From: Brachynemurus nebulosus
Taxonomy: Eukaryota > Arthropoda > Insecta > Neuroptera > Myrmeleontidae
Direction: 5' to 3'
Length of the DNA: 64,000 nt
Assembly (NCBI GenBank): GCA_035578155.1
Contig: JAPWDM010000007.1
Span: 29,796,413 to 29,860,412, forward strand
A program made the position numbers and the translations under genes. The notes below the pieces were generated by a model. The model saw nothing but the letters and a program-made list of their open reading frames with translations. It had not been told where the DNA came from and did not search any database. Shown one piece after another: positions 1-27,440 of this stretch. Numbering within the stretch: the first letter of the stretch is position 1; every line of letters begins with the position of its first letter.

Positions 1-1021
1 CATACCACTCAATCATCTCTAATCATTCTTTGACATTTACTCGTACGTTAAAAATTCTAATTTTGAAAATTTATTTCTTCTAAACTACACGTCGGAAATT
101 ATTCAAAATTGTGTCAGTGAATGCATCATATCTTTCTCTATAATATACTAAAATTTCAAATTCTAAACTTGGAAAATTTCAAGTGATCGATTCACCTTAA
201 GAATCAATAAATAATACACGGAATGTTTGATCTTCAACTCGCCTGTGACGTCACGTCTCCGCATAACCGAGCGCCGAGTGTCTTTTATGCAAAAAAAATG
301 ATTTTTTTTATTATATATTTCTGAATTTTTTGGATAATTTAAAAAATAACAATTTAAAACGTCAAAATTGTTAATAATTAATAATATCCATAGTAATTAA
401 CGTAATTACCAGCTCTAAAAATTGAATAAAAGGAGCTCGCCGCTCTGTTTACAACGTCGTAGGAGAGATAACGTCACACGATCTTATAATTTTGTTAGTT
501 GTTGAGATATCTAAATTGTTCTTTCTTTAATTTTTGTTTATCCTAAAAAAATGTGGGTCCTTAAGGTACCATCACAGTGTGATCGGCCGAAAAATAGTAA
601 ATTTTCGCGATTTTTTTGCGGACGGATAGGATGGGGGAATGGGGATGAATTTTTTTTACGAGCGATTAATACCACTATTTGACAATACAAAAATATTTTT
701 TTTAATTATTTTCCCTATTCCCCATTCTATCCATCCGAAAAAAATCACGAAATTTGACTATTTTTTGGCCGATCACACTGTGATGGTACCTTAAGAGGAA
801 ATCTTATTATGTATAACTTTTTTACTAAACCATACACCAGTGTTTCTCAGTGTGGGGCACATGCCCTACGGGAAACAAAACGCCCGCCGAACTTTAACGA
901 AATGTACCGAATTTTCTCAAATCACAATTTTGGCGGGACACCAGGATATGTTGAAAAACACTGATGTATAGTCATTCGACCTGCCCTCTATTGATGTGTA
1001 TTATAACCAAATTCATTGCAG
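1..1021. other. TAF3 intron sequence 5' of the first visible exon
   Basis: No coding exon seen. AT-rich, with one TTAA-flanked palindromic element (565-790). A short unit at about 840-965 starts CAGTGTTTCTCA and ends AAAAACACTG, which looks hAT-like but has no matching target duplication. Confidence 0.6.
565..790. mobile_element. TTAA-flanked palindromic MITE, 226 bp
   Basis: Terminal inverted repeats of about 85 bp start GGTACCATCACAGTGTGATC and are exactly flanked by TTAA (561-564 and 791-794), the duplication of piggyBac/Kolobok-type elements. A related sequence near 10645-10685 keeps the uninterrupted host site. Confidence 0.85.
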
Positions 1022-17289
<16,268 letters not shown>

Positions 17290-17434
17290 GTCTTAAGACT
17301 TTAATTCAATTGATACAAATAATTATTCAGTAATTACGTGCCGGATGACACACATCAAACCCATCAATTGTAGTCGGAAAATTACGTCTTCAAAATTTGA
17401 TTTGATTTCAATAATTTTCTAGTGCAATAATAAT

Positions 17435-17636
17435 TAGGTATCGGACATTTTTCGGATCAAACAGAATTCGTGTTTTGTGTATGCAGGTATATCGCACTTG
17501 ATGTGATCAATGTGAATAAAAACAAATAGATATTTTGATAAAACAAACATATATACAACTCATACATATTATCTGTCTATTTGCCTGCATATACAAAACA
17601 CGATATTGTTTGATCCTGAAAAATGTCCGATACCTA
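17435..17636. mobile_element. hAT-type MITE in the TAF3 3' UTR region
   Basis: Inverted ends TAGGTATCGGACATTTTTC, flanked by a perfect 8-bp duplication ATAATAAT (17427-17434, 17637-17644). It contains an AATAAA at 17515-17520, 226 nt after the TAF3 stop. A diverged copy lies near 63340-63420. Confidence 0.88.
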
Positions 17637-17923
17637 ATAATAATACATTATTGTATCAATTTTGATGTTTTTTTTTTTTGAACGTATACAAATTCAAAAA
17701 TTTCCAAATTCGTATTTCAATTGTACAAAACATATTTTAATGTCTCTGTTATACTATTAATTGTAAATATACGGAACTTACAAAGCATTTGGTGTTGAGT
17801 TCTAATCGAGAATTTCCGTACAACAAAATTTGGACATTGACGGACGCATTATAAAAACAATCCCAGTTGAGATATTATGTTTTTTTTTTTCAGATATACA
17901 GGGTGGAAAATATATAAGTGTCG

Positions 17924-18881
17924 TACAGTGGGGCCAAATACCATTAAAGGTGGCAAAAATACAAAAAATTCCCCTTAAATAAATAGATAAAATATTCTAG
18001 CAACGACCTCTGTAATTAACTTATGTAAAATAGCGCGGGCCGTGCAAATATATCGACTATTATTTGTTATTTCTATAAATTGATTGTTTTCTAAACCATA
18101 TCATTGTATGTAAAGTAACGATTTGCGGGACGCTTATTTAAGTTATAAAAAATAAATTAAAATCGGTTATAATGGACGATGTTCCTCATGTTATGTTATT
18201 TTTTTTATGTATCTTGTTTGTTAAAATCAGTACTCGTATTGAGTATTGAATGAAACAGGGTTGAATTATCTAGAAAAATTCTGTAACAATTAATTTCTCA
18301 AAGAATTTTAGTTATGTATCCAATCGAATGCAACGGATATATTTGTGGCATTTGATAAAGCAATTAGTCTATTTTGGTATTATGATTGCAGAGTTTGCAT
18401 CAAATTGCACCTTTTTTCAAAATTTGCTGATTTTATTTTCATTTTGTTTGAGAAAAAATAATCGATAAGAAGCTTAGAAAGTTCATATAAGCTCTCAGTG
18501 GTGCATAAAAATATTAAATAATTAAATAAAACACAAAAATTTATTAGATTTATGTAGGTACCGAATATTCCAGTTAAGTTAAAGTTAAAATTAAGCGTAT
18601 CATCGAAATTCGTTGTCAAAAATTCCATATTCCATTTAAAATTTATAAATTGATACCGCGTGGCTAGAAACCAGTAACCGGAAATTAAAAATCGAGTTGT
18701 ATGAAAAAAGTCTCAACCTAGGGTCAAACAAGATCTGTAAATTTCAAATTCATCCGACGAATGGTTTTTGATATATCATTTGACTAACCGTTATGGGACA
18801 CCCTGTATAGTGGGACACCCGGTATTTTATTAATAAATATTAAGTAAAAGTAAATCTTTTACTTACTTTGGCCCCACTGTG
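17924..18881. mobile_element. Element with ACAGTGGGGCCAAA ends, about 0.96 kb
   Basis: Inverted ends of about 14 bp (ACAGTGGGGCCAAA) with TGTCG on both sides. It interrupts a repeat whose intact copy is at about 19001-19060. A CACCCTGTATA motif at 18799-18808 may belong to an older nested element. Confidence 0.65.
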
Positions 18882-21085
18882 TGTCGCTGCGAAAACAGTG
18901 GGTAAATATCACGTATGTGATGATAATTATGAACATAATTTCTTCCGATACGGTTGTATTTGAGTTTGTCATAAATTAGAATCAATAAATAAGGTTTCAG
19001 ATATACAGGGTGGAAAGTATATAAATGTCGCTGTGAAAACAGTGGGTAGATCTCACCCATGTAATTAATATTTGGCAATAAATTTGAATCCAAAATCTCA
19101 AAATGTCGGATCTTTTACTGCCAGTGGCAAGTACAATAAGTAAGATTACAAAAAAGGAAAGAAAATCAGTGATGCCAACCCTAGGAATTTGCAAAATAGA
19201 AATTATACTAAAGCATGTTGGTAAAATTGAACATTACTTACAATTATGCCGTATTTCGAAAAGTTTGTCACAGATGGTAGCACTTGTACCAGTGTGACGA
19301 GTGTTAAATATACTAAAAAAAATTTACGCAAGCATGGTTATTTTTATACAGTAATCAAAAATTTTTGGTTTTTGAAAAAATAACAAAATTATCTAATTTC
19401 TACTCTACGGTAAGTTGGGGTCAAAAGAAACGATAAAAGATATTTACCTAATAGTAACTAAAACAATGATTTCTTCTGATACGGTTGTATTTGAGTTTGT
19501 CATAAATTACAATTAATAAATAAGGTAAGAAATAGTGCGAGAATTAGCTTAATATCAAAATTTGTTTGGTAATTGATTTCAATTGTGTTTATTTTTTAAA
19601 AGGATAGTGAATTTCACTGAAATAGAAATCTAGGATTTACAAAAAGAAAAAATCATCAAAAATTTTTATTAATAATTTTTATTGTTATTTTGCATTTTTT
19701 ATTTAAATCACATTAACAAAATTTACAGATTTAAATTAAATAAAAAAATATATTTTTTTTTTCATTTTAATTAGTAGTAAAAAGGCGCTTTCAATTTTCT
19801 CACATTGAAAGCTTGTTTACACTTTGAAATGTTTTGAGGTAAAAAAATCATTTTTAAAATTTACAATTTGAAATTAAAAAACAAAACAAAAAATTTGGTA
19901 CTAAAATAAATAATCACTCAGTTTTGATCCTGATTGTTTTTAAGTCTACGTTGTATAAAATACTAAAAACTGACCTCAAATTAATTTTTTAAAATCACTT
20001 TCAATCGATTCGCGTGACAAAGAATGCAAGAAACTATTCAAAAATGTCAATTACTAAGTCAAAGTTTTGTTTACAAACTTAGCTTTCTTTATCCGGTCGA
20101 ATTATCTTGCAATATTAATCGATTAAAAGTGAATTTAAGGGGGGCACCCACTTTATAACGCGTTAAACAATGGTAAAAATAAGAGATCCCAGCATGGAAC
20201 TTTGAAGTACACCGTAATTACGAATTGCGCAGAAGCATACGAGCCAATCGACCATCGTGAAAATTTCTGGACATATTTTTCACATCCACGACTGTTCGTA
20301 AACGTCGAATTTGCGAAAAATTACGAATTTTATGCCACCATAACTGAGATCATTATAAATAAAGTATCCACGGTAGGTCCCACCCCCTTAATTTAATTAA
20401 CTATACATATTTAATTAGTACTTTTAAGCAATGTTTTACCATGGCCATTAAATATATAGAGAATATAATTAATAATACTTGGAATGCGTTATAAGGGGAC
20501 TCAATCAAAATTTTTGCGTAGAATCATGAACGGTCCCGTAAAATGATAAATTCAAAATGAAATACGATCCTCTAAGTTGGTGGAAATTATTTTATTAACA
20601 AGTGTCTTTTTGGTTATGACTAAATTTTATTTAAAAAAGGTGCTAGATTTTTGTTTTTTTTTGAGTATATTGATCTATGGACTAGTTATTTTGTAAAATG
20701 GACATTTTTTTTTTAATTTCTAAAAATAAAATACATACTTTTAACAATTTTTTTTTTAAAGCTACACTAAGAATAAAAAAATTAAGGAGTTCTGCTTAAA
20801 TTAAAAAATTAAGGGGTTATTTAAGTTAAAGAAAATGTTTATGTACAATGACATCTTTTAATGATACAAAAGTGTGTGCGCAAGACTTAAAATAATTTCA
20901 ACAAAATAAAAACTAAAACAAAAAGAAAAATCTGGAAGATTTATCGATTTAAAATTTGCGTACAGTGTGATTCAGGAGGTTTAATAAACATTGTATACAG
21001 CTGGATCATCCTGTAAATTGCGAAAATAAACAGTGAATTAAAAGCTAAACGAAACAAAAATCGATTTAAGGTTTCAGTTTGTTTT

Positions 21086-21269
21086 TTAGCGTCCAACTTT
21101 TGTAATTAGATCATCACAAATACGTGTTAATTCCTCGCATTCCTTGGTTCGCTGCTCTACCGTTTGTTTAAGTGAACTATTTTTCAATTCCAATTTTTGA
21201 ATTGTCGCTTTCAAACGGATTATTTCATCTTCATAATTCTTTTTGATTTCAATTAATTCATTGTTGGCC
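21086..21269 (-). CDS. tacc: TACC exon 5 (C-terminus)
   Basis: Acceptor TTTTTCAG. Reads ANNELIEIKKNYEDEIIRL and ends CEELTRICDDLITKVGR, stop TAA. An ATTAAA poly(A)-type signal lies about 100 nt downstream (complement of 20980-20985). Confidence 0.94.
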
Positions 21270-24200
21270 CTGAAAAAGAAATTCATATCGGATTTTGTAA
21301 ATCCAATAAAAAAATACCGAATTTGAAAAATATCAAATTGTTACGCAATCGGACACTTTATTTGCTTACAAAGAGGCACTTAAAGTGTACCATTTCGGGG
21401 AAAAAATTAATTTTAACGAAAATAAAATTTTTGGAATGTTCCAACTGCAGGTAATATTGATAATAATAAATAGAAACGACTTCCTACAAAAGAAATTTAA
21501 CAAATATAGATCAAAGATCTAGATATCAAAATTAAACAGAAAAATCAGCGATCCATTGTCAATGTAACATGTTTCGGTCAAAGGATTGGCCATCTTCAGA
21601 GATGTTTAAACATTGTTGTTTCCCACAACATATAGTTTTTGCGAAAATCACTGAAGATGATCAATCCTTTGACCGAAACATGTTAGACTGACATTGGATC
21701 GCTGATTTTTTTATTTAATTTTGACATTCTAGATCTTTGATCTATAGATTTGTTTAATTTATTTTGCACGAAGTGGTTTCTATTTATTATTATAATATGT
21801 AACAATTTGATATTTATGGTGTTTTTTTTTTTTGTGGCGGTATTTTCAAAATTACTTCTCTAGTTGCCCCATAGCATGCGTTTTCAACGCCTCGTATTTA
21901 TTGTTTTGCTTTAAAATTTGTTCTTCGTTCGCTTTTATTGTTTCTTTTAAGATAATTTCATTGTTTTTGAAACCTTCTATTACACTTTTACAGCGTTCAT
22001 ATTTTCTAGAACAAAAATAGAAACATTAGTATTTTTTGAATTTCGAAAAAAAAAAAAATTTTTCAATTAAGGAGGTATTCTAGTCTAGAAATTCGAAAAA
22101 ATCCATTTTTTTCCATATTTTCAAAGTTTAGACCTTTAAGAATAAGCCTCTAAAAGGATTTATGGAAATTCGAATTGTTTTTTGGAGTTATGGTTATTTT
22201 TCCTGTGTATTGCGTATCTTTTCAGTGTTAATTCAAATTTTTAATATAAATTACTCGAAACTACTTTTTTTTTTGATACGGTTGACATGATATCTCAAGT
22301 TTTAATGCACCGATTTACTTGAAATTTGGTACAGACCTTCTTAATACAATCAAAATTGGTCCGACGCAGGGGTTTTTTGAATTTTTTTTTTACTATTTTT
22401 AAAAAAATTTTCAAAGTTGAAAAAAGGAGGTGAAAAAATGATTTTTTTTAAATGGACGCCATTTTGTGAAAAAATATTTTTTCAAATTAGTTACGTCCAA
22501 CTAATTCTACATTCTTGTTTATTAAGAATTAACTAAAATTTTATGTTTCAGATCACTAGGAGAGTTGGAATCACGTCAACCAGGAGACACCTTTTTTTGT
22601 TGAGTTCCCACTTTGCCGGCGTGTACCGATTTCAATTTTGAATTTTTTTTTTTTAATTTTTATACATTTTTATACTTTTCAAATATCAATAAAAAAAACT
22701 TTAAAAAATGGATACTAAAAATTACTGTTTTTTTCTTTTTATTACGCCCGTAAAATCACCTCAAAATCGAGCCTCTAGGTTAGAATACCCCCTTAAGTAG
22801 CAAAATTTTGCTACTTTAAACCACAAATAAAACTTGAATCATCACTTTTAAGTGCTTAATTTAATTTTTGTTACAAAAAAAATATTGAAAAATAAAATTT
22901 TGACAGTTAAAGTTGTAAAATATCTTTTTTGCGGGGTTTGTGGTAAATATATAATTTGTCAAAAAATCATTTTTTGATACGGACTTTCATACAGTAGTTT
23001 TGAGCAAGCTTCAAGTTTTGAATGAAATTTTTTATAAGGAAAAAATTACCAATATTTATTTTAACTTAAACAAAATCATTAGTCTCAAGGTCACTTTTTA
23101 AATGCCAATTAAATAATGATCCGATTTTGATGAAATTTGGTGGGAATATTCTCGATATGATTTACTCAACGAAAATGGAATAAAATAACCCTGTCGCAGC
23201 ATCCTGCGTAACACAGCGAATTTCCGTTTACAAAAATTAGTTTTTCTCGGTAACTAGTTGACATAGAAAAATAGTTTAAAGACCTTTTTTGTGTGATTTT
23301 TTCTCCTCGTTTCAATAGTGTAAAAAAATGTCGCAAAAATTTTTGAATAAAGGGAAATTTTGGCAAAAAACTAATTTTTTTCACGAAAAATGCCCCAGAA
23401 ACAATGTTCCGGGCATCGGACGTGTCTGGTTAACGAAATTGTCCAACGGTTTGGAGCTTCCAACATTTTCACCAAATTTTGTAAAAGTAGGACATTTCGT
23501 TCGAGAGTTATCGTGCGGACTTTCTAATTCGAAATATACCTATAACTTTTTAAATAATGACCCGATTTTGATGAAATTTGGTGGGAATATTCTTGATATT
23601 ATTTACTCAACGAAAATGGAATAAAAAAAGAAGTTTAGCGTTTCGAATAACCGGAAAACTAGCGTAATACTTTCTAATTCGAAATATGCCTATAACTTTT
23701 TTAAATAATGATCCGATTTTGATGAAATTTGGTGGAGATTCTTGATATGATTTACTCAACGAAAACAGAATAGAAAAGGAAGTTGAGGGCTTCAAATAAC
23801 CGGAAAACTATTGTAATACTATCTAATTCGAAATATACCTATAACTTTTTAAATAATGATCCGATTTTGATGAAATTTGGTGGGAATATTCTTGATATGA
23901 TTTACTCAACGAAAATGGAATAAAAAAAAAGAAGTTTAGCGTTTCGAATAACCGAAAAACTAGCGTAACATTTTCGAATTCGTCTACTTACTGATGTACA
24001 TCGGAGAATGCCGCTTCCACGTTCGCCAGATGCACCTGAAACGTATCTCTCTCTTTAAGTATACACGCGTTGTCCCGTACTAATTTTGATATTGCTTTTT
24101 CGTACTCGGCCATAACCACGCTACAAAATCATAATCGGCAAATAATTAACCATTTACCAATGTACACTATCGTCCAAAAAAAATCAAACAAACAGTGACA

Positions 24201-24637
24201 TACTTAAGTTTCTCTTCATTTTTTCGTTTTGAACTTAACGCCTCTAAAACTTCTTGATTTAATTCGTCCGATTCTTTTTGTGACGAATTTATCGCCGTGG
24301 TGCAATTCTTTTCATCGATTCGGTCTAAAATTTTTTGCACTGTATCGAGTTTACTGGTGATCTAAAAATGACAGAAAAGTTTGAAAAAATTTGACGATTT
24401 TTTTCCGCGACACGATATTACTCTCAGTATACTAACTTCACGTTCGCTATCTTTATCTAAATTTTCACGGATTTCATTTAGTACGGATAACACGTCCTTG
24501 AGTGATGGTATATTTTCCGAGTCCCTTCGACGCATCGATTCATTCAATTTGATTGTGGATTCGGGCGTTTCGGTGCGTAAAATTTTCGACAATTCCGTTT
24601 CCTCCAGGGATTTTAAATTTCCTTCGTTATCGGCCAT
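21086..24637 (-). CDS. tacc: TACC (transforming acidic coiled-coil protein), short five-exon form
   Basis: A centrosome and spindle protein; in animals its C-terminal coiled-coil (TACC domain) recruits XMAP215/Msps to promote microtubule growth. Exons on the minus strand are 24437-24637, 24204-24361, 23992-24120, 21856-22005 and 21086-21269: 822 nt, 273 residues. Residues 1-67 (MADNEGNLKSLEETELSKIL...) are acidic. The rest is near-continuous coiled coil with family landmarks: VVMAEYEKAISKL, KYERCKSVIEGFKNNEIILK, KYEALKTHAMGQLEK and the terminal TKECEELTRICDDLITKVG. All junction phases agree. The start has a good context (ATCAAATGG), but an acceptor-like site lies 9 nt upstream and the frame stays open to it, so 5' non-coding or further N-terminal exons are possible. 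Most TACCs are much longer; nematode TAC-1 is a similar domain-only form. Confidence 0.94.
21325..21823. repeat. Large inverted repeat filling the last TACC intron
   Basis: The outer arm AAATATCAAATTGTTAC (about 21328) recurs inverted at 21805-21822. Inner arms run from about 21440-21590 and 21640-21800 (AAATCAGCGATCC, CATGTTTCGGTCAAAGGATT, AGATCAAAGATCTAG). One piece (about 21345-21430) interrupts the left arm. Confidence 0.75.
21856..22005 (-). CDS. tacc: TACC exon 4 (TACC domain core)
   Basis: Acceptor TTGTTCTAG. Reads KYERCKSVIEGFKNNEIIL and then NNKYEALKTHAMGQLEK, both signature stretches of the family. Donor GTAATT, phase 2. Confidence 0.93.
22071..22792. mobile_element. TTAA-flanked element (GGAGGTATTCTAG ends), copy 1
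   Basis: Inverted ends GGAGGTATTCTAGTCTAGA / TAGGTTAGAATACCCCC with TTAA on both sides. 722 bp, non-coding, in TACC intron 3. The second copy is 43073-43790. Confidence 0.82.
23090..23975. repeat. Tandem array of about 149-bp units in TACC intron 3
   Basis: Units share AATTCGAAATATACCTATAA, GATCCGATTTTGATGAAATT and CTCAACGAAAA. Repeat starts near 23526, 23676 and 23825, plus a partial unit at 23097-23183. A microsatellite-core copy (23184-23518) splits the array. The array stops 17 bp from the TACC exon 3 donor. Confidence 0.8.
23184..23518 (-). repeat. Microsatellite-core repeat, copy C (truncated at core)
   Basis: Reverse orientation: ACCCTGTCGCAGCATCCTGC to GAGTTATCGTGCGGAC. Ends exactly before the TA core. 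Confidence 0.8.
23992..24120 (-). CDS. tacc: TACC exon 3 (start of TACC domain)
   Basis: Acceptor TTTTGTAG. Reads VVMAEYEKAISKLVRDN and then FQVHLANVEAAFSDVHQ, the typical opening of the domain. Donor GTAAGT, phase 2. Confidence 0.93.
24204..24361 (-). CDS. tacc: TACC exon 2 (coiled coil)
   Basis: Acceptor CATTTTTAG. Reads ITSKLDTVQKILDRIDEKN and then an ELNQEVLEALSSKRKNEEKL heptad-like stretch. Donor GTATGT, phase 2. Confidence 0.9.
24437..24637 (-). CDS. tacc: TACC exon 1 (start)
   Basis: 67 codons from ATG at 24637. Acidic and Ser-rich, with ESMRRRDSENIPSLKDVLSV and NEIRENLDKDSERE. Donor GTTAGT directly follows, phase 0. The next intron is only 75 nt. Confidence 0.88.
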
Positions 24638-25330
24638 TTGATTACACTGTAAGGAATAAAAATATCATTTGGATTATGGCCCAAATTTAAAAATATATTG
24701 AAGGTTAATTTTTGCACAAGTTTTCTTCACTAATGTTTTATTAATTTGGTTAAGCCCGTTTTTTCTTTATTGTGATTACATAAATTGTATTATTTTTGGG
24801 TGAAAATTTTTGGTTTTTTTTTTTTTTTTTGTTGGTCTCGAATAAAAGTTCAGTTTGTAACTGCAGTCGTTAGTTGTCAAACTTATTTGGTTCGTTTGTG
24901 TTATGATTTGATTTTTGATAGGTTTTTTGAAAATTTTCAACGTGTTGTCACCAATTTTCATATGATTACCTGTTTTTTCGATATATATAAATAAATATGT
25001 TTGATTAAATTATCACATGTGCTTGGCCGTACAAATTTTATAAAATTACACTTTTTGAACGATTCGTGATTTATTCAATACTGTGAAATTAGTTAAAGAC
25101 TGCAAAACATAATGCCATTGTACTTGTTTCACATGAATGTGTCATACTAGGTACCATAGAACAGTAGAAGCGAACTAATATCAAAAAAGTGTAGCTCGCT
25201 TGGTGTGATTTGTAGGTCTATCACAGATTAGACAGATTAGGTGATTCAGTCGTCCACAGCACTTGTAGCAGTTCGGACATTGATTGTTGCAACAATGTAA
25301 TACATGAATGCGTAACGCTTAGGGTGTCTA

Positions 25331-25623
25331 CACAATCAATGAAATAAGGAATAAGAAGTATGCCATCTAGTGACGTTGAGTGGAACTTTAACGTAACTGC
25401 TCATAGATATGAATATGTAGGTACTTTTGTACGTCAAAATTCGTGATTTTTTTCACTTAAGTGACAAAAAAAGTTATCACGAACGTTATTTTTTCATGAA
25501 TTTTGATGTACAAAAGTACCTAAATACATATACCTATGGGCAGTTACGTTAAAGTTCCATTCAATGTCACTAGATGGCATACTACTTATTCTTTATTTCT
25601 TATTTCTTATTTCATTGATTGTG
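25331..25623. mobile_element. Palindromic TA-flanked MITE, 293 bp
   Basis: Long inverted arms start CACAATCAATGAAATAAGG and contain GCCATCTAGTGAC, CGTAACTGC and GTACTTTTGTAC. TA lies on both sides (25329-25330, 25624-25625). Nearly the whole element can fold back. Confidence 0.85.
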
Positions 25624-26704
25624 TATGACCCATTAGAGTACATACATATTACACCAGACATTAAGTGTGCAATGTGTGTGTACCACTGTGGTACCGCGTA
25701 CATAGCATGTATCAGCTCCCTCCAGCTACCGAGCTCACACACACAAACACCAACTACACCACACATACACACACAAACTCTAAATATGTATATAACCGTA
25801 GAAGCTGCTCCCATTTTTGGGACGTAAATTTTTCGCGACAAGCGGTATACTAACTAGTATACAGTATGTAGTTTGGCCCCTTGCATACTACTCATGCTCA
25901 TACACAGTTGTTTAGTATAGTTCATTTCACATGAGATAGATTTACGCAAAAAAATATTCATGGTCATCTTACAATGTATTTTTTAGCAGTCGGTAGAGCA
26001 TTCGGAATTGCATTTTTAGCACGATCCATTTTTTTTTGCAATTGATTTGTGTACTTACAGGGAGTGTAAAACGAAATTGGCGTCATCCTAGAGAGTGTGC
26101 TGAAGCCTCCATCTTGGAAAACGTGTTTTCCCAAATATCTCGTGAACGGCTGGGCCTACAATAAAAGTACAACAAATATTTTTCATAGAAAATTGAATTT
26201 CCCATCTTTTTTATATGAAACTTGTTTTTCTAAAGTAATTATTTCAAAAATTATGATGCTTTAATAAAATCAATTTTTGGTTTTTGGTAAATAATTTAAA
26301 AATAGTTAGCGCTACGTTGGTTAAAGTTATTATGAAAATTGTAGAGCGTACAATTCTCTACAAATTTTGTCTTAAACATTTCTTTCCAAAGCTTTTAGTT
26401 TACGAGATATTATGTACGAAAGACTTAAAAGGGCGGTAAAAATGAAGATTTATATAACTTATTATAGTTAACACATCTTTTGGGAATCGACGAGATACTT
26501 TCGCAGCCCAGCACACAGACTACGGATCGGCGGTTGACAAACACTGACCTAGTGCATTATTTCTGTGAATATTATCTTATCTGTTATCTAAATTTTTATC
26601 TAGATAATGGTTGTTAAATTATCTGTATCTTTATCTAGATATTTTAAATTATGTTATCTATTATCTATTATCTAGATAATAAAATTCAGTATCTTGCCCA
26701 ACAC

Positions 26705-27440
26705 TGGCTTGCAACTCATATAATTGAAGGCGTGAGTGGATGAAGGTGTTATGTAACATTTTTTTTGTAAAATTTTGAAATATCCTATGCTGAAGTATCA
26801 TATACCATGTGAGTTTTTTGAGAGTTGCCATTTCTATTACAACCAAATTTTTATGATAGAAATGATACTGAAAAAGGTTGTTTTCTTGGATGTAATGGAA
26901 ATGTTACCAAGAAAAAAAGTATCGGTTGAAGTAGCCTCAAGTACACATGCATATTTTTACCGCCTAACAGATAAATTAAAGAAAAATTAAAAAAAAAAAC
27001 TTGGGTAAAAAAATTTTTTTGCTGATTCATGTTGTTAATTAATGCATTAGATCTGTTTTATCGAAAAATTAATATGTAGTCCCATTTAAAAGTCTATAAG
27101 TTTGTATCATAGCTCGAAAACCATAAGAGCTATAAAGCTCCTAACTATAGCAATAGGTTGCCCCCGTCGATATCTACAACTCTTATTTGAACAATTTTTG
27201 GATTAAATCAACGGTTTGGCTGTAATAAAAATGGCAACTCTCGAAAAACTCACTCAGTATGTACTAAAATTTGGTTTCATTACGTCAAATAGTTTTGTAG
27301 AAATTTAGTAATAAACATGAGCTTTTGCATGGGAAGTATGTATATGTAAATTAAAAGCTTTCAAACGCTTCTATTGTAAAATTATAAAAGAAAAGCTACA
27401 TAACACCTTCATCCACTCATATCTTCAATTGTAGTGATTT
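26705..27440. repeat. Nested inverted repeats
   Basis: Outer arms: TAATTGAAG...GTGGATGAAGGTGTTATGTA near 26720 and its inverse near 27400-27435. Inner arms: GAGTTTTTTGAGAGTTGCCA at 26810 and its inverse near 27230-27258, also seen at 8338-8465. Confidence 0.65.

Larger units (their letters stand above)
17290..21085. other. Spacer between convergent TAF3 and TACC
   Basis: TAF3 3' UTR side: hAT-type MITE 17435-17636. Then a repeat with CAGATATACAGGGTGG copies at about 17891 and 19001, interrupted by the element 17924-18881. A possible TTAA-flanked unit (20139-20387, starts GGGGGGCACCC) and AT-rich sequence follow. No gene recognised. Confidence 0.65.

Noticed and set aside
840..965. Short hAT-like unit (CAGTGTTTCTCA ... 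AAAAACACTG)
   Set aside because: The 8 bases on each side do not match, so insertion is not supported.
20139..20387. TTAA-flanked unit starting GGGGGGCACCC between TAF3 and TACC
   Set aside because: Only about five bases of the ends are inverted matches; too weak to call an element.
23166..23384. Recurring frames with phrases like FCQNFHLFKNFCEIF and FLPKFPLIQKFL at six places
   Set aside because: They come from the same AT-rich tail of the microsatellite-core repeat, in several frames and with stops elsewhere; not a conserved protein.
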